This document shows, piece by piece, positions 25,861 through 32,580 of a stretch of 64,000 nucleotides of DNA. The position numbers and the translations under genes are program-made. Position 1 is the first letter of the stretch. The number at the start of each line of letters is the position of its first letter. The notes below the pieces were generated by a model that searched no databases, was not told the DNA's origin, and was given only the letters and a program-made list of their open reading frames with translations. The DNA comes from UBA10347 sp905182135 (lineage in GTDB: Bacteria > Actinomycetota > Acidimicrobiia > Acidimicrobiales > UBA10347): contig CAWUSE010000023.1 in assembly GCA_963925805.1 (NCBI GenBank), positions 124,001 to 188,000 on the forward strand. Direction: 5' to 3'.

Positions 25861-26990
25861 CCGCAGGAGTTCCGCGTCTCGAAGACTTAGGTGATGTCGA
25901 AGGTAAGCGCGTTCTCGTTCGAGTCGACTTCAATGTGCCCTTGCGTGACGGCCTCATCGTCGACGACCTGCGCATCAAGGCAGCAATGCCAACGCTGCGA
26001 TGGCTGAAGAAGCGCGGTGCAACGATCATTGCGTGCAGCCACCTAGGACGCCCGAAGGGTGAAGTTGTCCCTTCGTTATCGATGGATCCGGTACGTGCCC
26101 GTCTCCATGAGTTACTGCCAGGTATCGAATTGCTCGAAAACCTGCGCTTCAACCCGGGTGAGAAGTCGAATGACCCTGCCTTTGTCGCCGAGTTGATTGA
26201 CGGCATCGACATGTATGTGAACGACGCGTTTGGCGTATCGCATCGCAATCATGCCTCGATCGTGGGCCCGCCTCAGCATGTCCCTTCTGCTTCAGGACGA
26301 CTTTTGGAGAAAGAAGTCGAAATCCTGGGTGGTCTGCGGAGCGGCGCTAAGCGACCGTTCGTGGCGGTTCTAGGCGGCTCGAAGGTCAGCGACAAGTTGG
26401 GTGTCATCGACACTCTCCTGAAGAAGGTCGACCAACTTGTCGTGGGTGGCGGCATGTGTTTCACATTTTTGGCGGCTCAAGGACACCACGTCGGTGCGTC
26501 ACTGCTCGAAGAAGACATGATTGAGACTTGTGCCGCTTTACTGGAACGGGCACAGGGTCGAATTGTTGTGCCCCACGATCTGACGGCACTGAGCCCAGGC
26601 GGCAAGATCATGGGTCCTGGGGGAGAGGTGCGCCAAGCAGGTGTGGATCTCCCTGATGGTTGGATGGGCCTAGATATCGGCCCCGGCACTGCTGCGGAGT
26701 TCACTGACATCATCCTGGAAGCCCGCACCGTCTTCTGGAACGGCCCCATGGGCGTGTTCGAAGACCCTCGATTTGCCGCTGGCACCAAGACCGTCGCCCG
26801 AGCGCTCGTCGATAGCCGAGCCTTCACTATTGTTGGCGGTGGCGATAGCGCGGCGGCGATTGCCGAGTTCGGGATGAGCCGCGAGATCGACCATATTTCA
26901 ACCGGCGGTGGCGCATCGCTGGAACTACTCGAAAATGGCGACCTGCCGGGGCTCGAAGCCCTGCGCAACGCCGCGAACCTGGAGAACTAA
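25857..26990 (+). CDS. pgk: Phosphoglycerate kinase (short form)
   Basis: 377 residues, shorter than the usual 390-415. It transfers phosphate from 1,3-bisphosphoglycerate to ADP. Family blocks: VLVRVDFNVPLRDG, SHLGRPKGE, LENLRFNPGE, NDAFGVSHRNHAS, VLGGSKVSDKLGVID, VFWNGPMGVFE and VGGGDSAAAI. The shortage is mainly in the N-domain: after RARLHELLPGIE the chain goes straight to LLENLRF, omitting the roughly 20 residues that normally separate these. Substrate Arg and hinge residues remain. ATG 25857 overlaps the gap stop; three bases separate it from tpiA. Confidence 0.97.
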   Translation: MTAGVPRLEDLGDVEGKRVLVRVDFNVPLRDGLIVDDLRIKAAMPTLRWLKKRGATIIACSHLGRPKGEVVPSLSMDPVRARLHELLPGIELLENLRFNPGEKSNDPAFVAELIDGIDMYVNDAFGVSHRNHASIVGPPQHVPSASGRLLEKEVEILGGLRSGAKRPFVAVLGGSKVSDKLGVIDTLLKKVDQLVVGGGMCFTFLAAQGHHVGASLLEEDMIETCAALLERAQGRIVVPHDLTALSPGGKIMGPGGEVRQAGVDLPDGWMGLDIGPGTAAEFTDIILEARTVFWNGPMGVFEDPRFAAGTKTVARALVDSRAFTIVGGGDSAAAIAEFGMSREIDHISTGGGASLELLENGDLPGLEALRNAANLEN

Positions 26991-26993
26991 CTC

Positions 26994-27770
26994 ATGGCCC
27001 GTATGCCGATCATCAGCGGCAACTGGAAGATGAACCTCAACCACTTTGAGGCGATTCAGCTCTTGCAAAAGATGAACTATCTGATCGACAAAGTCGACTA
27101 CGAAAACGTCGAAGTGGTCATTCACCCGTCGTTTACAAATATTCGATCGATCCAAACGGTGCTTGATGCCGATCGTATTGCGATCAACTTGGGTGCACAG
27201 AACTGCCATTGGGACGACAGCGGCGCATGGACAGGCGAAGTATCGGCCGCCATGCTGGGCAAGCTTCAAGTCAAGTACGTGATCGCTGGACACAGCGAAC
27301 GGCGCGAACTGTTGGGCGAGACCGATGAGCAGATCAATGCGAAGGTCAAGGCCATTTTTAAGTACAACATGACGCCGATACTGGCGCTTGGTGAGACGCA
27401 AGAAGAACGAGATGCCGACCAGACCGAAGCCAAGATCGTCAGCCAACTCGAGTCTGGTCTCACGGGTATTGGCGGTCCGAAGGTCGCGGAAATGGTTCTT
27501 GCCTATGAGCCGATCTGGGCTATTGGCACTGGTGCAACGGCAACGCCAGGCGATGCACAAGAGGTCTGCAAGCTGGTGCGAGACACCGTTCAGAGGCTTA
27601 AGGGCAAGGAAGCGGCGAAAGCCGTGCGAATCCAGTACGGCGGCTCGGTGAAGCCAACCACGATCTTCGAGCTGATGCGTCAGCCAGACATCGATGGAGC
27701 GCTCGTTGGTGGGGCAAGTCTGAACGCCGAAGACTTCGCCCGCATCTGCCAATACCGCCTGCAAGGTTGA
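26994..27770 (+). CDS. tpiA: Triosephosphate isomerase
   Basis: 258 residues. It interconverts dihydroxyacetone phosphate and glyceraldehyde-3-phosphate. Catalytic residues are in place: Lys in GNWKMN, His in AGHSERRELLGE, Glu in YEPIWAIGTG and the phosphate-binding GGSV and GALVGGASL. The near-invariant Cys of the LCxGE motif is replaced by Ala131 (ILALGET), a residue linked in other TIMs to stability and catalytic efficiency. It is the third gene of the gap operon. Confidence 0.97.
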   Translation: MARMPIISGNWKMNLNHFEAIQLLQKMNYLIDKVDYENVEVVIHPSFTNIRSIQTVLDADRIAINLGAQNCHWDDSGAWTGEVSAAMLGKLQVKYVIAGHSERRELLGETDEQINAKVKAIFKYNMTPILALGETQEERDADQTEAKIVSQLESGLTGIGGPKVAEMVLAYEPIWAIGTGATATPGDAQEVCKLVRDTVQRLKGKEAAKAVRIQYGGSVKPTTIFELMRQPDIDGALVGGASLNAEDFARICQYRLQG

Positions 27771-27783
27771 TAGCGTCTCTCCC

Positions 27784-28023
27784 GTGGTATTGAAGTGGAT
27801 TCTCATCCCGATCGACGTGGCTGCAGCGTCCGCTCTGATCGTGCTGGTGCTTTTGCACAGCGGTCGTGGCGGCGGTCTTAGTGACATGTTCGGCGCTGGT
27901 ATGGGCAGCACCGCTGCCGGTTCAACCGTTGTCGAGCAGAACCTGGACCGTATCACTGTGGTCTTGTCGCTGATCTTTGGCTTCTGCACCTTGGCACTTG
28001 CACTGTTGCTCGACGGCAACTAG
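27784..28023 (+). CDS. secG: Preprotein translocase subunit SecG
   Basis: 79 residues. Two membrane helices (about 4-25 and 57-76) flank a Gly/Ser-rich loop with GRGGGLSDMFGAGMGSTAAG, the SecG signature. SecG assists SecYEG protein export. GTG 27784 has TAGCGT (27771-27776) 7 bases ahead, so although it directly follows tpiA it may also have its own leaderless promoter. Confidence 0.93.
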   Translation: MVLKWILIPIDVAAASALIVLVLLHSGRGGGLSDMFGAGMGSTAAGSTVVEQNLDRITVVLSLIFGFCTLALALLLDGN

Positions 28024-28103
28024 CAAAACTACAACAGAATCGGGCGAGATGCCGTTAGCATCTAGCCTCGGCTCACTCCAGTAAAACGGAGCGGGTAAGT
28101 CAC

Positions 28104-28190
28104 GTCGGAGTGGCGGAATTGGCAGACGCGCCAGCTTGAGGGGCTGGTGTCCTTAGGGACGTGGGGGTTCAAGTCCCCCCTCCGACACCA
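28104..28190 (+). tRNA. tRNA-Leu (anticodon GAG)
   Basis: The acceptor stem GTCGGAG (28104-28110) pairs with CTCCGAC (28180-28186); the discriminator A and encoded CCA occupy 28187-28190. The anticodon stem CCAGC/GCTGG holds the loop TTGAGGG with GAG at 28138-28140. A long variable arm and the GGTTCAA-type T loop fit a class II leucine tRNA. The 3' end is the apparent anchor of the accessory region that follows. Confidence 0.96.
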
Positions 28191-28682
28191 TAGAAACCCC
28201 TGGTCAGAGCGTTGTGCTCCTGGGGTGTCGGAGGCGAGACTTTCGTTGCCGGGGTCGGTTGTAAGGCTGTGACCTGGGGTTTTGTCGACTTCGTGGGCCT
28301 AGGGGCTGTTGCCCTACGTCCTTTTCCGAAGCGGGCAAATGTGCTGGTTAGAGGCCTGAAATCGGCAGGGGTGTCGCAGTTGCAAGTGTTTTGCTAATGC
28401 CTGGCGTGAAGTGGCGGTCGGACCGGGCTTTCTAACGAGCGTCGTTGGCAGCGCTCTGATCGGTGTGGCGAGGCACTTACTTGCTCTCGGGATTCACGAG
28501 TTCCGCCTGGCGACCTGCCGGGTGTTCTTGGACATGCGTAGTGGCGTACGCGGTCGAGACTCATGACCGTGGGCACCGTAGTCCGGCGTGTCCGGCGGCG
28601 AACCATGGGAGATTGCTTCGGCGTCCAACCGCAGCAAGCTCTACTCGAAGCGAGCGCGACGGCTGCTTCGGAGGATGAGTCG
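28191..28682. other. Non-coding start of the accessory region
   Basis: No intact gene is seen. GGTGTCGGAGG at 28224-28234 is an exact inverted copy of the tRNA 3' end (28179-28189). The first of two long direct repeats lies at 28367-28402. Confidence 0.5.
28367..28402 (+). repeat. Direct repeat, left copy (right copy 29738-29771)
   Basis: Both copies begin AGGGGTGTCGC and continue with GTTGC..TG.TTTGCTAATG; they match at about 30 of 34 aligned positions with one gap. They bracket the IS3 remnant and the HigBA-like pair. The TTGCTAATG doublet in the right copy resembles the short repeats often seen near tyrosine-integrase attachment sites (inference). Confidence 0.65.
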
Positions 28683-28995
28683 ATGGCGCAACAGCCGAGG
28701 TCACGGCGGTCGTTCGCCGATGAGCTCATGCGAGACGCAGCATCGATGGGTGATCGACGATGAATGCACGATCGTCGATGTCGCAGACTCGCTTGGGATG
28801 GGGGACCGCACATTGGGCAACTTCGTCCGACGGGCCAAGGTTGATGTCGGCGGCAAGGCCAGCGCCACCAGGGAGTAGATGGCCGAGATGGCCAAGTTCC
28901 GCAAGGAGAACGCACAGCTGAGGATCACGGTTGAGGCGATCATCGAACGCACACTCCTATCGGCTGGCGTCTCGGTCGTGGTGTATGACTTTTGA
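28683..28995 (+). pseudogene. Remnant of an IS3-family transposase OrfA
   Basis: OrfA supplies the DNA-binding helix-turn-helix of IS3 transposases. The N-terminus is read in one frame from ATG 28683 (MAQQPRSRRSFADELMRDA); the helix-turn-helix is in the +1 frame (TIVDVADSLGMGDRTLGNFV); an in-frame TAG (28876-28878) interrupts it; and the leucine-zipper-like end MAKFRKENAQLR follows up to TGA 28995. At least one frameshift and one nonsense change make it dead. No OrfB or terminal inverted repeats are seen nearby, so only the 5' end of the element survives. Confidence 0.75.
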
Positions 28996-29044
28996 GGGCG
29001 CCGTCGCTCTGTGAGCACTGGGCACCATCGAAGTCAGAAACAAC

Positions 29045-29073
29045 TTGAAAGTAATATGAGTCGGGGGTAGTGT
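29045..29073 (+). promoter_or_regulatory. Putative promoter of the HigBA-like pair
   Basis: TTGAAA (29045-29050), a 17-base spacer, then TAGTGT (29068-29073). The toxin GTG begins 6 bases later, which places the expected transcription start on or near the start codon. Confidence 0.6.
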
Positions 29074-29079
29074 AGTTCA

Positions 29080-29382
29080 GTGTGGGAAGTCGAGTACACG
29101 AACGAATTCGAAGCGTCTGTCGAGCTGCTTCACGAGCACGGCCCAGGGCTCGGGCGTCCAGCTGTCGACGCGATCAGCAGCAGTCGTCATGCGAACATGA
29201 AGGAACTGAGAGCGAGCACAACGCGGACCTTGTTCGCGTTCGACCCGCGTCGTCACGCCATCTTGTTGCTCGGCGGCGACAAGTCCGGGAAATGGAATGC
29301 CTGGTACAAGACGGCGATGCCTCTCGCCGATGACCTCTACGGCGAACATCTCGAGACTATTGAGAAGGAAGGACTGATCTGA
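29080..29382 (+). CDS. RelE/HigB-like toxin (phage Gp49-like family)
   Basis: 100 residues. The sequence KELRASTTRTLFAFDPRR, then LLGGDKSGKWNAWYK and the C-terminal PLADDLYGEHLE are characteristic of the Gp49-like (PF05973) branch of the RelE superfamily, ribosome-dependent mRNA interferases. Basic and aromatic residues in the last half are the expected catalytic ones. The toxin comes first and the antitoxin second, the HigBA order. TGATG overlaps by one base with the antitoxin start. The start is GTG 29080. Confidence 0.87.
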   Translation: MWEVEYTNEFEASVELLHEHGPGLGRPAVDAISSSRHANMKELRASTTRTLFAFDPRRHAILLLGGDKSGKWNAWYKTAMPLADDLYGEHLETIEKEGLI

Positions 29383-29708
29383 TGGCCAAGAACTTCAAGA
29401 ACCTTGCAGCTCCTCTTTACGAAGACGCTGAATCGGTGAAGAAGATCGGCGAGTACAAACAGGCTGTTGAGGCCGAACTCGTCGCACACCAACTCGGCGA
29501 ACTCCGCCGCGAACTCGGAGTCGATCAAGTCGAGCTGGCTCATCGACTTGGCATGACCCAGGGCGGAATCTCCAAACTTGAACGCTCCGCCGACCCGAAG
29601 CTGTCCACGCTCCGCAAGCTGACTGAGGCCCTCGGTGGCACGCTTCGGATCGAGGTCGAAGTCGAGGGAAGAACCTTCCAACTCAACGGTGCGCCGACCG
29701 ATCAGTAA
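29382..29708 (+). CDS. HigA-like antitoxin, XRE helix-turn-helix
   Basis: 108 residues. A helix-turn-helix of the Cro/CI (XRE) type is seen at about 52-90 (DQVELAHRLGMTQGGISKLE) followed by STLRKLTEALGGTLRIEVE, the usual end of these antitoxins. It should neutralise the toxin encoded just upstream and repress the shared promoter. The N-terminal 45 residues are a helical stretch that probably wraps the toxin. The ATG overlaps the toxin stop by one base, indicating translational coupling. Confidence 0.88.
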   Translation: MAKNFKNLAAPLYEDAESVKKIGEYKQAVEAELVAHQLGELRRELGVDQVELAHRLGMTQGGISKLERSADPKLSTLRKLTEALGGTLRIEVEVEGRTFQLNGAPTDQ

Positions 29709-29942
29709 CTTCGATTGAGCCGCCAAGGTCCGGACGTAGGGGTGTCGCGTTGCTAATGGTTTGCTAATGGCATCCAGCACCCTGGAGCGGTAACAGGCGG
29801 TAGGGAGCGGATTCGGTGGTCGCCAGATGCCGCTCAGGGGCGCTGGTTACCGCAGGACACCTGCGTTAGTACACGCGTCGATACCCGATGTTCTTAGCCC
29901 CCAAGTGCGACGGTGACTTGAATCGGTTGCACTTCCATCCCA

Positions 29943-29963
29943 ATGTGCTACATTGAAGCACAT
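29943..29963 (+). promoter_or_regulatory. Palindromic operator over the vapB -10 region and start codon
   Basis: ATGTGCT (29943-29949) and AGCACAT (29957-29963) form a perfect 7-bp dyad with a 7-base centre. The candidate -10 TACATT (29949-29954) is inside it, a TTGCAC (29927-29932) lies 16 bases further up, and the ATG of the antitoxin starts at 29962. Such a placement is typical of antitoxin self-repression. Confidence 0.65.
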
Positions 29964-30225
29964 GTCTGAAGTTGGAATTCGTGCCCTCAAGCAGAATGCG
30001 TCGGCGGTGGTGGCCGAGGCTGCGGCAGGCGAGACGGTGACCATCACTGATCGGGGCCGCCCTGTCGCCCGGATGACATCGATCCCGAGATCACGTCTCC
30101 GTGCTCTCGTCGACGAGGGCCGCGCTCGGCCCGCCCGGTGCCGACTCGGCGATCTTGCGGTTCCTGAGCCGGGGCCGGATCTGTCTCGAGCGCTCATGGA
30201 GATGCGGGACGACGAGCGGTACTGA
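29962..30225 (+). CDS. vapB: Phd/YefM-type antitoxin (VapB role)
   Basis: 87 residues from ATG 29962. The N-terminal DNA-binding fold of Phd/YefM antitoxins is visible as VGIRALKQNASAVVAEAAAG followed by ETVTITDRGRPVARM. The C-terminal third is the flexible toxin-binding tail. One base separates its stop from the PIN toxin start. The start agrees with the palindrome and the -10 hexamer immediately upstream, which implies a leaderless, self-repressed transcript. Confidence 0.9.
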   Translation: MSEVGIRALKQNASAVVAEAAAGETVTITDRGRPVARMTSIPRSRLRALVDEGRARPARCRLGDLAVPEPGPDLSRALMEMRDDERY

Positions 30226-30226
30226 G

Positions 30227-30619
30227 GTGGCTTTCTACGTAGACACCTCGGCGTTGGTGAAGCTAGTGGTCGCCGAAGCTGAAACCACTGCGCTTCGGTC
30301 CTGGTTGACGGACGGGGATCGAGATCTTGTCTCGTGCGATCTTGTCAGGACCGAGTTGATGCGAGCCGTGCGCAGGATTGTTCCGGATCGAGCTCTCCAG
30401 GCGCGTGCTGTCCTCGACTCGGTCATCCTCGTTGAGGTCGCATCGAGTGTGTTTGAGGAGGCGGGTCGTCTTGATCCCTCTCTGTTGAGGTCCCTTGACG
30501 CGATCCATCTTGCGTCGGCGTTGGATCTGGGCGACGACCTTGAGGGTTTGGTCACCTATGACGACCGTCTGGCCGAGGCAGCGGAAGCGAACGGAGTCGC
30601 AGCCGTCTCTCCAAGATGA
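30227..30619 (+). CDS. vapC: VapC-family PIN-domain toxin
   Basis: 130 residues from GTG 30227. PIN-domain acidic residues are all seen: Asp5 in YVDTSALVKL, Glu in RTELMRAVRR, Asp in LRSLDAIHLASAL and Asp in VTYDDRLAEAA. These coordinate the metal of the ribonuclease site; VapC toxins cut tRNA or rRNA. A longer frame begins at 30101 but overlaps the antitoxin. The pair lies between the HigBA module and the IS6 element, in the tRNA-adjacent accessory region. Confidence 0.92.
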   Translation: MAFYVDTSALVKLVVAEAETTALRSWLTDGDRDLVSCDLVRTELMRAVRRIVPDRALQARAVLDSVILVEVASSVFEEAGRLDPSLLRSLDAIHLASALDLGDDLEGLVTYDDRLAEAAEANGVAAVSPR

Positions 30620-30709
30620 CTGTGGTTGCCGAGAGCTCTTCGGTCCTGCATCGTCAACGGATTCCTAGGCGGCGAGGTTGATCCAGGGCGTCTCAGCCTG
30701 TGGAGTTAG

Positions 30710-30732
30710 GGTACGACTCGCCCCTCCGACAC
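30710..30732 (+). repeat. Degenerate copy of the tRNA-Leu 3' end, candidate attachment-site remnant
   Basis: This segment matches tRNA bases 28166-28188 at 19 of 23 positions, with the last 12 (CCCCTCCGACAC) identical. It bounds a 2.5-kb stretch holding the IS3 remnant and both toxin-antitoxin pairs, and lies 9 bases from the IS6 left end. Confidence 0.6.
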
Positions 30733-30741
30733 ACTTCAGAT

Positions 30742-31553
30742 GGCACCGTTGCGTTAATCGATCGATGAGCGCGGCTCACGAGGTTGCGGTCGGTTGCTTT
30801 GGTTAGATCGCTTTGGCGAGCTCATCGAAAGCTGCCGCCAGTCGTAGGTGTTCATGGCTTGCTTCGACGCCGAGTTCGTAGTGGCCGCGTCGCAGATTCT
30901 GGATGAAAGCATGTCCACGGATCACCACCGAGGCAGTCCGATCAGTTTGCAGTCCGCGCATTGGTCGCAGTCTCGCTTTGAGGCGGCCATGATCGCACTC
31001 CACGCGGTTGTTGGCGAACTCCTCGGTGTCGTGAAACGCGTCGGGGATCAGTTCATCGATCACTCGAAGCAACGGTGCAGCCAGATCCGTTGTGAACTCA
31101 CGCGGACGGCCATGAGCAACCAATGCGCCCTCGAAGAACGTCGAAGCCGCACCGATGTTTCGCCTCTTCGAGACATAGACGTCGATCACTTGGCCGTGCT
31201 CATCTACGGCGCAGTAGACATGCCGCCAGACCCCGCCAACCTTGACGTAGGTCTCGTCAACGAACCGCCGATCGCCCACACTGTGACGACATGGTCTCGC
31301 CGCATCGATCAGTAGTGGCGTGGATCTCTGCACCCATCGGTAGATCGTCACGTGGTCAAGTTCAATCCCACTTTCCACCAGGAGTTCCTCAACGTCTCGA
31401 TAAGAGGGCCCTAGCGCAGATACCAGCGAACCGCCAGCAAGATCACCTCCGGCGGAAACCGAAACCCAACAAAGGAAGCGGACTCAGCTTGGTTGCCACG
31501 ATTCACCCAAACACCCTCGCTGCTCGATGCCGATCCGTCACTGCAACGGTGCC
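30742..31553 (-). mobile_element. IS6-family insertion sequence, 812 bp, with perfect 11-bp ends
   Basis: GGCACCGTTGC at 30742-30752 is repeated in inverse orientation as GCAACGGTGCC at 31543-31553. The 812-bp length and one transposase on the minus strand are standard for IS6. The 8 bases outside each end (CTTCAGAT and CTCTCGGG) do not match, so no target duplication is left, which suggests a later deletion or recombination at one end. Confidence 0.85.
30803..31490 (-). pseudogene. IS6-family transposase, frameshifted
   Basis: The catalytic part (minus strand, 31378 down to 30803) is intact: first Asp in RFVDETYVKVGG, second in FTTDLAAPL, Glu in NNRVECDHGRLKARLRPMRG, and the C-terminal HAFIQNLRRGHYELG. 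The N-terminus is in a different frame: FRFPPEVILLAVRWYLR is read from about 31465 to 31414 and then meets TAG (31411-31413), whereas the next expected residues, SYRDVEELL, are in the shifted frame. A single-base deletion around 31405-31413 explains it. IS6 members transpose by replicative cointegrate formation; this copy is probably unable to move on its own. Confidence 0.8.
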
Positions 31554-32113
31554 CTCTCGGGTTGGATCGCAACGAACTCGGCGCTCTGTTGGTTCAGGCT
31601 GGGCCCGGTGATCTTGGCTATGGCGCGTTGATCACGCTGCAGGCGTTGAACGGGCTACGAATTGCCGAGGCGTTGAACGCTGACATTGGTGACTTTTCGA
31701 CCGAGCGTGGGCGCAGGACGTTGTCGATGGTGCGCAAGGGTGGCAAGCGCGTCACCATCCCGATTGCGCCTCGCACCGGGCGTGCACTTGATCTGTCCAT
31801 CGCAGAGCGGACGATGGTGCCGATCTTCCACGGTGTTGAGGGCGGCCGGATGTATCGGTTCTGCGCGGATCGGATGGTCAAGCGGCTGGTGAAGCGCGCT
31901 GGGATCGCCAAGCGCATCTCGCCGCACAGCCTGCGCCACTCCTTCATCACCGCAGCGCTCGATGCCGGCGTACCGCTCCGAGACGTCCTAGAAGCCGCCA
32001 GTCACGCCGACCCCCGAACGACCATGCGCTACGACCACGCCCGACGTAGCCTTGACCTGCACGCGACGTACATCGTCTCAACGTTCATCACCGGGGCAAC
32101 CCGACCAGCCTGA
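31554..32113 (+). pseudogene. Tyrosine recombinase/integrase, 5' end cut off by the IS6 element
   Basis: About 186 residues of the catalytic domain remain, beginning exactly where the IS ends (PLGLDRNELGALL). The active-site residues are visible: Arg in ALNGLRIAEAL, the Lys-containing VRKGGKRVTIP, His-x-x-Arg in SPHSLRHSFI, the last-His region ASHADPRTT and the nucleophile Tyr in MRYDHAR. The N-terminal core-binding domain and start codon are gone and are not found on the other side of the IS, so sequence was deleted. Such XerC/D-like integrases drive insertion into tRNA genes; it is a good candidate for the former integrase of this region. Confidence 0.85.
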
Positions 32114-32580
32114 GCAAACCCACCGCCGCTGCGAGCGATACCGAGCAATCGGGTCGCTCGTAACGAATGATATGTGGCGCGACCAGTCGTGTTCCCAGGC
32201 GGAGTTATGGAGTGCCCGTCCTGCCGACCTTCGACGACCGGGAGATCGGATCGGATGAGCCGATATCGAGGGGCTGGGCGGATCGCATCGTCTCGACGTC
32301 GATCCTTGTGGCAGGAGGTAGCGGGTTCGGCCTGCCGGCAATGGTTCGGCGGACAGATCTGGAAGCTGAAGTTGTCCTAGCGCGGACTAGATCCCTGTCG
32401 TCGACGAAACTAGCTGGGTCCGCTGCTGTTCGAGGGTTGGGCTAAGTGGACGCTCTGTACACAGGGCAGTCGGGCCTTGCCCGTGGATGATCTAGCGGAA
32501 GCTCGGGTTCCTCACGGGACCGTACCGGCACGGTTGCAGCACTATCTGAGCTAGGGAGTTTGAAAGGTCCACGATGTGCG
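32114..32580. other. 467-base region without a recognisable gene
   Basis: Frames present here have no known domain. No further copy of the tRNA 3' end (CTCCGACAC) is seen that could serve as an outer attachment site. Confidence 0.5.

Noticed and set aside
30734..31561. Possible 8-bp target duplication around the IS6 element
   Set aside because: The flanks CTTCAGAT and CTCTCGGG do not match, so a simple insertion with duplication cannot be claimed.
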